Shown here piece after piece: positions 8,989-17,450 of a stretch of DNA of 64,000 bases. Source of the stretch: Marinobacter salicampi. GTDB lineage: Bacteria > Pseudomonadota > Gammaproteobacteria > Pseudomonadales > Oleiphilaceae. The notes beneath the pieces are model-generated. The model did no database searches. It saw only the letters and a list, made by a program, of their open reading frames with translations, and was not told where the DNA came from. The DNA is taken from NCBI RefSeq assembly GCF_011074795.1, contig NZ_JAAMPF010000026.1, forward strand, positions 62,001 to 126,000, written 5' to 3'. Numbering within the stretch: the stretch's first letter is position 1; each line of letters opens with the position of its first letter. The position numbers were made by a program, and so were the translations under genes.

Positions 8989-10311
8989 TTAAAAATTGCG
9001 CTTAACCAACCTCATCTTGCCCGATTTTTCACGTGGCAGAGTATCCACTTGCGTTACGCTAAAATGAACAGAGCGATCGATGTGTTTCTTTAATTCTGAG
9101 ATTAGTCGATTTGAAACGGCTTCAGACCAGTTTACGTTTGCAATTATTTTAGCCTCGATCGTGTTAACGCTATGCTGAATCACCTGGAATTGTTTAAAAG
9201 CATTTGTTTCCTGCTGAATCTGTTCAAAAACATAAATGACCGACTCAGGATGCATCTTCTTTCCAGACGGCATTTCCAGTAAATCATAGGCCCGACCATG
9301 AATCGCGTCTATGATTGGGAAACCCCGACCACAAGGGCAAATAGCAGACGAGAGAGTTGCAAAATCTCCAAGACGATAGCGAATTAGAGGCGTAGCTCTA
9401 TTAAAAAAGTCAGTAACAATGATTTCGCCAGAGTCGGTTCCGTCAACTTCAACGTACAAATTATCCGCCATGATATGCATGTTACCGACTTCACATTGGT
9501 GCGCTATTGAGCCAACCTCTCCGCAGCCGTACTCGTTATATACATTCACCTGAAAAGCGGATTCTATAACAGAGCGCGCATTGCTATTTAACACTTCGGC
9601 AGTTGTAATGACGGCTTTGACAGAGGGCAAAGGATCGAGATTATTGTCAACTATAAACCTAGCAAACCGTTCGATAACACTGACATACCCATATACATAC
9701 TTCGGCTTATAAACTTTAGACTCGTCATAATAACTTGCCAAAGAATCATCAGTAAGATTAAACGCTGAGACTCTTTTTCTGTTTGCTATTATATCCGTCA
9801 AATGAGCCATCCTTCGGGCGTTCTTCGAATGAGGAACACCCCAAAAACGAAGTTGAGAGTCTCCTAACCCAATACCAGCCCATTCATAAGCTCGCGAAGT
9901 GGCGCAGCGCTCACGTGCAAGTGCCAGAGCGTCCTTGAAGAGCTTAACCGGCTGACCGGTAGACCCCCCGGTAGTCTTTGTAGAAGCAAAAAAGTTTTTG
10001 TTTTTTGTGGAAATGATGTCCAAGCTTTGAATTAAGTCGTCTTTGGATACAATTGGGAGACTCTTAATATCATCTAGGGTTTGTATATCGTTAACCGATA
10101 CGCCATGTTTCCTATAAAGTTCACGGTAAAATACACTGTTAGCGATACTATGCTGCATTATTTCTTTAAACAACTTAAGCTGGAGCTCTTGAATCTTTTG
10201 CAGAGGAAGCCATTGATTACGCCTGTAATCTCCTATCAGAAAAGCGATTGGTTCTCCTTTCGATAAAGTGACCGGGTAAAAAAAGAGAAACTTTGACAAA
10301 GCGCTGTTCAT
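8989..10311 (-). CDS. CapK/PaaK-like adenylate-forming enzyme
   Basis: A 440-residue member of the phenylacetate-CoA ligase/CapK branch of the ANL superfamily. The AMP-binding loop is KTTGGSTGQPVKLF, NEYGCGEVGSIAHQC is the adenine-site motif, PLIRYRLGDFA is the usual YRLGD block, and CPCGRGFP is a Cys-rich turn. The C-terminus ends in the lysine loop region LPREKSGKMRLV. The enzyme should activate a carboxylate as an acyl-adenylate. In capsule loci the CapK family is linked to surface polysaccharide synthesis, but the acid is unknown. The start is ATG 10311, because GGAG lies 6 bases upstream; the longer frame to 10368 has no such site. Confidence 0.8.
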   Translation of the reverse strand: MNSALSKFLFFYPVTLSKGEPIAFLIGDYRRNQWLPLQKIQELQLKLFKEIMQHSIANSVFYRELYRKHGVSVNDIQTLDDIKSLPIVSKDDLIQSLDIISTKNKNFFASTKTTGGSTGQPVKLFKDALALARERCATSRAYEWAGIGLGDSQLRFWGVPHSKNARRMAHLTDIIANRKRVSAFNLTDDSLASYYDESKVYKPKYVYGYVSVIERFARFIVDNNLDPLPSVKAVITTAEVLNSNARSVIESAFQVNVYNEYGCGEVGSIAHQCEVGNMHIMADNLYVEVDGTDSGEIIVTDFFNRATPLIRYRLGDFATLSSAICPCGRGFPIIDAIHGRAYDLLEMPSGKKMHPESVIYVFEQIQQETNAFKQFQVIQHSVNTIEAKIIANVNWSEAVSNRLISELKKHIDRSVHFSVTQVDTLPREKSGKMRLVKRNF

Positions 10312-10781
10312 TTTTTGCTCCAAAATTCTACTCGGCATGCCGCTAGGCGTTGCCGTTGAAACGGGCATCTAATAGCTTGTTATTATGCAACAAAGTAATG
10401 CTCAAATCTACGAACACTTGTGCTTTGGAAAGCTCGGTGTTTAGCATTAAGGTGCTGTCCGATCTATTAGGAAACCCTAGCTAATCATAGCTTCGGAGGT
10501 TGCTACTGCCGACACACGGTAGTATCATTTTCCATATTTTTAATGCTGAAAATTTGGGTAGGCTGCACCGGTTTTTGAAAGGTAGATTTAGAAAGAGTGG
10601 TCGTATTTTTCTGATTGAGCTCGTTATCTTCGTTCTTCGTTCGCCCCAAATTAGTAGGCGTCCTGATTGCAACGACTAGCGCATGTGGACTTTTTGAAGT
10701 TCTTTCACAGCTGAGTTTAATGCAAGACCTTCAATATCGTTAGCTGTCTAGATATATTATATTTATAATAGGAGTAGTGTT
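10312..10781. other. gene-free gap, 470 bp, with a possible gene remnant
   Basis: This divergent intergenic region holds the promoters of the CapK-like gene (minus) and the glycosyltransferase at 10782 (plus). A plus-strand frame of about 64 codons, roughly 10488-10679, is open but lacks a start and a ribosome-binding site. Its translation has protein-like stretches (for example HIFNAENLGRLHRFLKGRF), so it may be the tail of a decayed gene. The stretch just before 10782 is very AT-rich (10752-10770), as expected for a promoter or leader. Confidence 0.35.
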
Positions 10782-12017
10782 TTGTCGAGGAAGAAGCGTG
10801 TATTGTGGCTATCCCATATGGTTCCTTACCCTCCCAAAGGAGGTCTTCTTCAGCGTAGTTACAATCTGTTAAAGGAGATTTCTAAATCTCATGAAGTGGT
10901 TTTGTTGGCTTTTAATCAAAATCGGTTGTTGGAGTCTTCTTTTGTAGGCGAAACTGATCCCCTTGGCATTTCTGTTCGTAAGCTAGGCAGCCTGTGCGAA
11001 GAGGTTCACATAGTAGATATCCCTTCCGAGACCAGCGAATTCCAAAGCATAATATGTAAGCTGTATTCTCTCGTTTCTAAAGATTCATATACTGTAAATT
11101 GGCTAAAATCACGTGAGTATTCAAAGTTAGTATTAGCCACTTTGAGTAGACTCAATTTCGATGTAATTTTTGTAGATACGGTTTCTTTACTCCAGTTTGT
11201 GCCAGCTAAAATCTCTGATCCTTGCATATTGAATCACCATAATATCGAAGGTGTAATGATGCGGGAGAGGGCAAAAGAAGAAAATAACTTGGTCAAGAAA
11301 GCTTATTTTTGGGTAGAGGCCCAAAAGCTTATGTCCTATGAGAATAAATATGTGAAGCGGGTTGCCTATAATACGGTATGTTCTGAAGAAGATGCTGAAC
11401 TTTTAGAACGCGAGTACGGGGCTACTAATGTAAAGAGTATTCCTAACGGTGTTGACGTTGACTATTTCAGCCGCAAAGCATTGAACGAGCGTGAACCAGA
11501 TACGGTTATTTTTGCAGGGGGCCTGTCATGGTATCCGAACCTGGATGCGATGCGTTACTTCACGGGAAGCGTTTGGCCAAAGTTAAAGGAGAGAAATAAA
11601 AAGGTAAAAATGCTTCTAGTTGGCAGGAACCCACCACAAGAATTTAAAAAGCTGAGTAGCGGTGATTTTAATGTTACCGGCTTTGTTGATGATGTAAGGC
11701 CCTATATGGAAGCGGCCAGCTGTTATGTTTGTCCGATAAGAACCGGAGGTGGCACGAAGTTAAAGGTGCTTGACGCTATGGCAATGGGCGTTCCTTTGGT
11801 TGCTCACCCGTTCTCTTGTGTTGGTATTCCGGTCAAAGATGAGAAACATGTTCTGTTTGCAGAAACACCGGAAGAGTTCGTAGCGCAAATACAAAGGGTA
11901 CTTACCGATTCAGACCTGGCCAGTCGGCTTGCAGCTAATGGGCGTCAATTAGTAGTTGAAGAATTTTCGTTCAAAACTATCGGAAAACGACTCTCGGATT
12001 TATTTTTTAGTCTTTGA
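10782..12017 (+). CDS. glycosyltransferase family 4 (XrtA/stp1-like)
   Basis: A 411-residue GT-B protein. The opening KKRVLWLSHMVPYPPKGG, the middle SIPNGVDVDYF, and the C-terminal RTGGGTKLKVLDAMAMGVPL followed by HPFSCVGIPV resemble the sugar transferases of PEP-CTERM/exosortase loci (the family often called stp1). The start is TTG at 10782, supported by AGGAG seven bases upstream. The motif often written GGGT-K-KVLEA carries Asp instead of Glu here. Probable role: addition of one sugar to the lipid-linked repeat unit in the cytoplasm. It is a single-gene unit, flanked by gaps of 470 and 329 bp. Confidence 0.85.
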   Translation: MSRKKRVLWLSHMVPYPPKGGLLQRSYNLLKEISKSHEVVLLAFNQNRLLESSFVGETDPLGISVRKLGSLCEEVHIVDIPSETSEFQSIICKLYSLVSKDSYTVNWLKSREYSKLVLATLSRLNFDVIFVDTVSLLQFVPAKISDPCILNHHNIEGVMMRERAKEENNLVKKAYFWVEAQKLMSYENKYVKRVAYNTVCSEEDAELLEREYGATNVKSIPNGVDVDYFSRKALNEREPDTVIFAGGLSWYPNLDAMRYFTGSVWPKLKERNKKVKMLLVGRNPPQEFKKLSSGDFNVTGFVDDVRPYMEAASCYVCPIRTGGGTKLKVLDAMAMGVPLVAHPFSCVGIPVKDEKHVLFAETPEEFVAQIQRVLTDSDLASRLAANGRQLVVEEFSFKTIGKRLSDLFFSL

Positions 12018-12346
12018 TAGCTTTAGAATGGCATTTTTTCTAAAGCTGATCGGTGAGACTAAGTGCCAGCTTGCCCAGCCGCAAGTTGGAGTGGCCCTGC
12101 CATCTGACTACGTCAAGAAACCTGCTGTTTTTGGGCGAAAGTGGCAACAACCGGAGCCGAATATTTCAAACTTAGGAAGGGCCCGGGGCAGGTCAAGAAA
12201 TTAGTGGTTGTGGATAGGTTAGGTGAGCGAAACAGTGGCTAAGTATCGACTAAATCGAGCTACGCATATCTCCTAACTCTGACCGAGCTTTGCGTCGGCC
12301 AGAGTTATTGCAATGAGTACACCACTCCTCGCGTAGTCGACGCTAG
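12018..12346. other. convergent gap, 329 bp, with a stem-loop
   Basis: This gap lies between a plus-strand gene ending at 12017 and a minus-strand gene ending at 12347. The only structure I see is the stem-loop described at 12275-12306. No coding frame is convincing. Confidence 0.5.
12275..12306. terminator. possible bidirectional terminator stem-loop
   Basis: The arms aactctgaccga (12275-12286) and tcggccagagtt (12295-12306) pair with one A/C mismatch around an 8-base loop. It sits between converging genes, where a shared terminator is expected. Neither side has a T-tract, so intrinsic termination is uncertain. Confidence 0.4.
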
Positions 12347-13237
12347 CTATCTTACAACCAGCTTTGAGGGTGCATTTGGTGCATTTGAATTTGAGAATAA
12401 TGGCTCAGTAGAGAGTTCGAAATCATCAAGCAGAAATTCAGTATCTACTGGGTAGGCGGCGTTTGCCCAGCCCATTAAGTAGCCGCGAGAAAAGCCTTTA
12501 ACGCTTGAGCTTAAGCTGATTGGTTGGTTTTTTAGATCCTGTGTCTTCTCGTATTCAGAATCGCCTTCCCACTTTCTCCATACCTCAAGCAGGCCATCAC
12601 TGGCGCCAGCCGACTTTTCACTAGCGACATGAATTACCAAGTGCATCCACCGCCCACGATCGTCTGGTACCTGTATGAAAGGAGCTCTGCCACGATCTCC
12701 ACCGGTACCTTTATAGCCACCTGGCGCTATTTTTCCATAAAAATAAGAGCTTCCCCCACCACTGCCCCTAAATTCCATATTCACAGTTGAGCCTTCACCT
12801 TTAGTCGAATAGCCATCCATCCAAAGAGAAATAAGTTTCTGGTTATCGCTGGCACCTTCAACCGTAGGGTGCGAGTAGTTGTTCGGCACACGCAACCAGA
12901 AGCTCATCCAGATTTCTGGATGAGCTTCGCCTATCTGAAATCTTTGTTCTACCCAGTTTTTTCCGGCGTTATAACGAAAATTTAGTGCGTGATCGCCAGT
13001 TTTTGCTTCCCAGTTACTATCTGATGGGGCCGGTTCGTTGAGTAGTGATGTCTTGTATACCTCGGTTGTGGCAGTAACAATGGAAGTTGAGGATGTGTTT
13101 GACCAGTTGAATCCAGCTGAGTTTGTTGTGGACATATCGCCCGTCTCAAAAGAATCGGATACTAGTGGTTCGCTGCTGGCATAAGCGCCAAAGGTCATGA
13201 GTCCCGCTGCAGTGAAGGCAACCGCAAGTTTGTGCAT
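12347..13237 (-). CDS. secreted jelly-roll/lectin-like protein
   Basis: A 296-residue protein. ATG 13237 is preferred because GGGGA lies 5 bases upstream; the GTG at 13264 has no ribosome-binding site. A clear signal peptide (LAVAFTAAGLMTFGAYASS) is followed by a beta-rich domain with SDSFETGDMS, WVEQRFQIGEAHPEIWMSFW, RGRWMHLVIHVAS and LLDDFELS, a layout of carbohydrate-binding or lyase-type jelly rolls. It shares a general plan, not obvious sequence identity, with the protein at 7625-8443. It has no C-terminal PEP motif. Probable role: an extracellular protein that binds or trims the polysaccharide. Confidence 0.6.
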   Translation of the reverse strand: MHKLAVAFTAAGLMTFGAYASSEPLVSDSFETGDMSTTNSAGFNWSNTSSTSIVTATTEVYKTSLLNEPAPSDSNWEAKTGDHALNFRYNAGKNWVEQRFQIGEAHPEIWMSFWLRVPNNYSHPTVEGASDNQKLISLWMDGYSTKGEGSTVNMEFRGSGGGSSYFYGKIAPGGYKGTGGDRGRAPFIQVPDDRGRWMHLVIHVASEKSAGASDGLLEVWRKWEGDSEYEKTQDLKNQPISLSSSVKGFSRGYLMGWANAAYPVDTEFLLDDFELSTEPLFSNSNAPNAPSKLVVR

Positions 13238-13639
13238 GAAATTCCCCAAAAAATTAGTTTTCACATTCGAAGCGTAACTTGAAGGCGGATTATTGTATCC
13301 AGAATATGGGTGTATTTTGGTTACCGCCCGTTAATGGCTGAATGATGTTTCACGGCCATCTAGATAACGCTTTTTTTAGCCTAACCAGATAATTACCACC
13401 GACCTCGCTCACGCTACGTATTGCCGCAATGTAACATAGCTGTTTGGCTGTAGGCACTGCTCAGCTCACAAGATTGACCGCAGAGCAATTGTTTACAAGA
13501 GTGTCAGAATTGCTTACACACCAGGATTTTATTCATCGACTTTTTGAGTTTTCACGTTGTTTAGCAGCGCTTTACTGAAAAACGGCCCAATTCATGCTGT
13601 ACGCAGCTGTTCATAGGTTGTTTACCAGGACTAACGCTC
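13238..13639. promoter_or_regulatory. divergent control region of the PEP-CTERM gene
   Basis: This 402-bp divergent region serves the secreted jelly-roll gene (minus) and the PEP-CTERM gene (plus). The 8-base box TTG[T/C]TTA[C/G] occurs four times on the plus strand, at 13489, 13510, 13557 and 13618. The first two are exactly 21 bp apart, two helical turns, and share the longer core AATTGyTTACA. This spacing suits a DNA-binding regulator, possibly acting with PrsR. A sigma-54 -24/-12 element was looked for and not found with correct spacing. Confidence 0.45.
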
Positions 13640-14344
13640 ATGGAATCACGCGCGCTCAGCACGAACGGCAATCAACGATCAATGGCGGGGGCGATCTGCC
13701 TTCTGGTAACAGTGCTCGCAGCATCGTCGACGGCCAACGCATACTCTATCGTTATTGAGCCGGATCACTTCCAGGAGGGAAGCGATCTGTCCAGTGTCGC
13801 CCCTTACGTGACTCTGCAGCACTTGGGCGGCAATTTAGGTACTGACTCAGTTTATGCTACCAGGCCTAAGTTTGATTTTGCCGCGCCTACAGGCGAGTTA
13901 GTCTTTGGTAATTTCGCTGCGGGCTGGATTCAATGCGAGGACCGTATTGAATGTATTTCCGGGTTTGGCATGACATTTCATCATCCCTTGGACTGGGTTT
14001 CTTTAAAAGGCCAGAACGGCGTTGTTGGCTACACGGGCGAGGACCAGGAGTTTGGCGCGAATGCAGTATGGTTTGCCTTCGACGAAAATGGAGATTATCT
14101 GGCGTTCGGGTCAGAGGGAGACGGACACAAGGACAACCGTGGTGTTCCCTTTGACATGAGCTGGTCCATACCGGGCATGACCACGCTGGTTGTGGGGGGT
14201 GATACCATAAATGCTCTTGAGTTTGATGATCTGCGGTTCAAACTGAAACTGGCGACTGTCCCGGAACCTGGCACCCTGGGGCTTTTGGGAATGGGCTTGG
14301 CTGGTTTGCTGGCTTTTCGCTACCGTAGCAATATGGCAATTTGA
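13640..14344 (+). CDS. PEP-CTERM sorting-domain protein
   Basis: A 234-residue secreted protein and the one clear exosortase substrate in the window. The signal peptide has the core AICLLVTVLAASSTANA (about residues 18-34). The C-terminal tripartite signal is VPEPGT at about 207-212, a hydrophobic helix GLLGMGLAGLLAF, then the basic RYR. XrtA is expected to cleave near the PEP motif. The middle region (residues 40-200) is beta-rich and unremarkable, with paired Cys around residues 99 and 105. ATG with AGGA 9 bases upstream. It is isolated, about 15 kb from xrtA, with its own upstream control region. Confidence 0.92.
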   Translation: MESRALSTNGNQRSMAGAICLLVTVLAASSTANAYSIVIEPDHFQEGSDLSSVAPYVTLQHLGGNLGTDSVYATRPKFDFAAPTGELVFGNFAAGWIQCEDRIECISGFGMTFHHPLDWVSLKGQNGVVGYTGEDQEFGANAVWFAFDENGDYLAFGSEGDGHKDNRGVPFDMSWSIPGMTTLVVGGDTINALEFDDLRFKLKLATVPEPGTLGLLGMGLAGLLAFRYRSNMAI

Positions 14345-14943
14345 AAAACCGACTCAGGATCGGGTTGGGCGCACGGCACTGCGATGCTTTGGCAAAGAAG
14401 TTGTTTAGGGTGGCCACCAGACGGAATTGCTTTGATCGTGAAATAATGCCCTGAAGAGTGCCCGTCGGTGGGACCTCGGGCGCAATGTCCAGTAAAATGT
14501 CTTGAGATCGCTCGGCCAGTCGGAGCGGGTTCGGAGCCCGCTGGAATGGCTGACGGGTAGCGGACGCTGCTATATTGCCAGCGAAAAAGGGTGCTACAAG
14601 CCATTTCTGCTATTTGGGGTGCGTTCCAGGTGAGAGCCCCTCGGTGTGACGTACTCTCTAAAGTGGTCGTGAGGCCCGCCAAACAGGACTACGCTTAGCT
14701 CAACGATCTTCCTAGCGCGGTGGTAATCAAGCAAGTAGGTAGGAATCGTCCAGGGGCTATAATCGCAGTTACCCGCGCAGAGGACTGGAAACGAGCTCTC
14801 CTTAAAAGTACCGGTCGGCACTAGCTTAAGTAAAATAGGTGGTGTCTGCTTTAGGGGGCCAACGATAGGTGCTTTGTTTCCGTCTCAGTGTGACGCCGTT
14901 TCATTTAAGCTAGCCACCCGCTTAAAATTTTTAGAGATCTTTT
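14345..14943. other. gene-free gap, 599 bp
   Basis: This is the longest gap in the window, lying between the PEP-CTERM gene and the PP-loop gene, both on the plus strand. A small hairpin (agcggg at 14524-14529 with cccgct at 14537-14542) lies within it, without a T-tract. A minus-strand frame of 75 codons (14594-14821) is open but has no supporting ribosome-binding site or recognisable motif. It may be decayed accessory DNA. Confidence 0.4.
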
Positions 14944-16146
14944 ATGCCCAAACTTAGCCAAAAAAACCTAACAATTCATACCCCAGTTATTGAAATAGAG
15001 GGCCGCGAAGCTCTCGTTAAGTTTAAAATTGAAAGTGATTGCTTTTCCGATACACTTTACTTTCGGTTGGATAGAGCGTTTGCTTCATATGTGGATATGA
15101 GCCTCAACTGTGCCCTAGTCGCCTTACTTATACCAGCGATGCGAGGAGGGCTGTCGATTAAACTAAGCGGTCCCGTCTCATATAACCTTCTGACTTCTTG
15201 TACATTGCGAGTCATACCGATTATCGTTGAGATCCTTGGTCTAGAGCCAGTTGCTATAATTCATGACGGACAGGTACTGAAAGAAGGGTCGGTCTCAGGC
15301 CTTTCTGCCACTGGGTTTTCCGGTGGCGTCGATTCATACTCGATTCTAGACGACTATTACTTTAATGAGTCCCAAGATCGGCGTGGGATTGACTTGCTCA
15401 TATTTAATAATGTCGGTGCGAATGGAACTATAGAAGAAAAAGAGCTATTCCATAGCAGGAAAAATCAGGCGTTGGATTCGGCCTCTGTTATTGGCTTACC
15501 TTTAATTGTGGTGGACTCAAACCTGGATGAGTTTTATTCCAGGTTTGAGGATCTTAACTTCTTTAAAACACATAGTTTCCGAAACGCGGCTGTCGCACAC
15601 TTGTTGAGCAAGGGCGTATCCACGTACCGGTACGCTGCAGCTCGCTCATACAAAGACGTAAAGGTCGAACCCTTCAGCACTATTGGCGGCGTCGACCCGA
15701 TTACGTTACCTCTTCTCAATTCTGAAGGACTGGACATCCAATCAGAAGGAGCTCAATACACCCGGTCGCAAAAGATCCGACGTCTTATCGAAAATCCTGT
15801 GTTCCAAGAAAATCTGTATGTCTGCGTTGACCATAATACGAAAGGCAATTGTTCAAAATGTCAGAAATGTGTCCGGACACTGCTTGTGATCGATCTCATG
15901 GGTCATCTTTCAAAATTCAATCGTAGCTTTTCCATAGTTGAATATAAAAAGGTTAAAGATAAGTACCTGTTCAAATATCTGACCAGTAACGACTCATTTA
16001 GTACGGATATAGCATCGTTAGCTAAGGCTTCTGATGTCCAAATTAGCAAGTCTCTTCGCGTGAAGATAGCTATTTTTAAAGTGGTTAATGGGCTCAAGCA
16101 GCAGGCCAAAATTTTGTTGGGAAGGGGCGGACGTCGTCATTTGTAA
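14944..16146 (+). CDS. PP-loop (SGGVDS) ATPase-like protein, function unknown
   Basis: A 400-residue protein whose middle holds a PP-loop pyrophosphatase motif, TGFSGGVDSYSILDD (about residues 121-135), the signature of adenylating enzymes such as QueC, GuaA and the N-acetyl-sugar amidotransferases. Further on is a Cys cluster CVDHNTKGNCSKCQKCVR that could bind zinc. The N-terminal 100 residues match nothing I know. In a polysaccharide locus, an enzyme that adenylates and aminates a sugar carboxylate would be plausible, but this is inference. ATG with AGAGA about 8 bases upstream. Codon usage is AT-rich like its neighbours. Confidence 0.6.
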   Translation: MPKLSQKNLTIHTPVIEIEGREALVKFKIESDCFSDTLYFRLDRAFASYVDMSLNCALVALLIPAMRGGLSIKLSGPVSYNLLTSCTLRVIPIIVEILGLEPVAIIHDGQVLKEGSVSGLSATGFSGGVDSYSILDDYYFNESQDRRGIDLLIFNNVGANGTIEEKELFHSRKNQALDSASVIGLPLIVVDSNLDEFYSRFEDLNFFKTHSFRNAAVAHLLSKGVSTYRYAAARSYKDVKVEPFSTIGGVDPITLPLLNSEGLDIQSEGAQYTRSQKIRRLIENPVFQENLYVCVDHNTKGNCSKCQKCVRTLLVIDLMGHLSKFNRSFSIVEYKKVKDKYLFKYLTSNDSFSTDIASLAKASDVQISKSLRVKIAIFKVVNGLKQQAKILLGRGGRRHL

Positions 16147-16517
16147 AAACACGTTAAATTATTGACAGAATATTTCTGTAAGCTTCGTATGGGTGATGCT
16201 TAAGCATAGGCTTGTATAGGTTGGTTCGGAAGAAATCGGTACAGCTATTACTCCACGTTAGGTCAGCGCTTGATACGCGCTCTCCGGCGTTGGTATTTCT
16301 GTACGAAACGCCAAACTCAGGAGCCCTTTAAGTTATAGTAATCCTAGTTGCGGCTTTTTGGTCTTCCGATTAAATCCAATATGGGATAGGCTTGTTGGCT
16401 AATTCTGACGCGTGCGTGTTCCATCCGGGACAGACTTTCTGTTGGTTATATGGTAACCAGGAAATAGACGCTCCGGGCTGACGCAGCGAATGTAGGCAAT
16501 CATAAAACGGATTTAAT
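16147..16517. other. gene-free gap, 371 bp
   Basis: This spacer lies between two plus-strand genes of the accessory block. Short open frames are present but none has a start with a ribosome-binding site. No terminator or strong promoter stands out. It presumably carries the promoter for the run of genes that begins at 16518. Confidence 0.45.
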
Positions 16518-17450
16518 ATGCCTTTTTTTTCAGTAGTAATACCATCCTATAACCGCTCCGGAATGACCAAAGAAGCTATAGAATCAGTTTTGGATCAGAC
16601 ATTTCAGGATTTTGAGATTATAGTGGTCGACGATGGTTCGACCGATGATACGGACGAAGTGTTGCGCTCTTTTGATGAAAAAATAATCTACCACAAGCAG
16701 ACCAACGCGGGTGTAGCGTCAGCTCGTAATAAGGGCGTGGCTCTTTCTAACGGCCAATATATCTGTTACCTCGACAGTGACGACCTCTGGCATCCTGAAA
16801 AGTTGGCTATATATAAGGATTCTCTTAGCAAGATTCCTGACGCCAGCTTTCTGTTTTCCGATTTTCACAAACACGACATAAAACTGCCTGAGCCTTACTC
16901 CTTGTCCAATTCGGACATGTTTCCATACATCTACGATCTCGCAGCTCAGTTTGAGCGAGAGCTATATACCATTGAAGGCGAAGATCTGCTGAGGCTGCTT
17001 TTTAAAGGCTATCCGTTATATCCTTCCACCTTCGCTGTTAGGCGCGATGTTCACGATCATTATAGATGGGATCCGGGTATCTTGAAGTCTGAAGACTTTA
17101 ACTTTGTTTTAAAGGTATCGAGGCAATACCGATTTGCATACGTGAGCCAGAGCTTAACAACGGTACGTGTTCATGACTCTAATAAATCTTCAGACTTCCT
17201 GGCTAAAGATAATGTAAACCTTATCAGTATGAAGCTGTATAGAGATTTGTATGTGAAAAAAAATGTTAGATCCCTCTGTAACTTTTATATATCCCAGAAA
17301 CAGTTTGCTATCGGCAAGAGCTATTTAAAGCTGGGACTTGTAAGGCGTGGTTTGTCCCATATCGTTAATTCACTTCTCTACAAAGAAAATTGGAAGAGGT
17401 TATTAAAGCGTCTTATTGCCAAACCAGTGGAGGGCCAGCGTGTTGCGTAA
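16518..17450 (+). CDS. glycosyltransferase family 2
   Basis: A 310-residue GT-A protein. SVVIPSYNRSGMTKEAIESV opens the nucleotide-binding half, EIIVVDDGSTDDTDE holds the first acidic pair, and YLDSDDLWHPEKL is the DxD metal/donor site near residue 90. No membrane helix is evident, so it probably works as a soluble or peripheral inverting transferase on a lipid-linked acceptor. It is the first of five genes in the same direction (16518-21411) that together look like a repeat-unit assembly set. Its 3' end overlaps the start of the next gene by about 11 bases. Confidence 0.87.
   Translation: MPFFSVVIPSYNRSGMTKEAIESVLDQTFQDFEIIVVDDGSTDDTDEVLRSFDEKIIYHKQTNAGVASARNKGVALSNGQYICYLDSDDLWHPEKLAIYKDSLSKIPDASFLFSDFHKHDIKLPEPYSLSNSDMFPYIYDLAAQFERELYTIEGEDLLRLLFKGYPLYPSTFAVRRDVHDHYRWDPGILKSEDFNFVLKVSRQYRFAYVSQSLTTVRVHDSNKSSDFLAKDNVNLISMKLYRDLYVKKNVRSLCNFYISQKQFAIGKSYLKLGLVRRGLSHIVNSLLYKENWKRLLKRLIAKPVEGQRVA

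Noticed and set aside
13452-13466. Near match to a sigma-54 -24/-12 promoter (GGCAC then GC) upstream of the PEP-CTERM gene
   Set aside because: The distance between the GG and GC elements is one base short of the fixed spacing, which normally abolishes activity.
14594-14821. Minus-strand frame of 75 codons in the 599-bp gap
   Set aside because: Codon choice is not obviously biased, no ribosome-binding site precedes it and the translation resembles no family I know.
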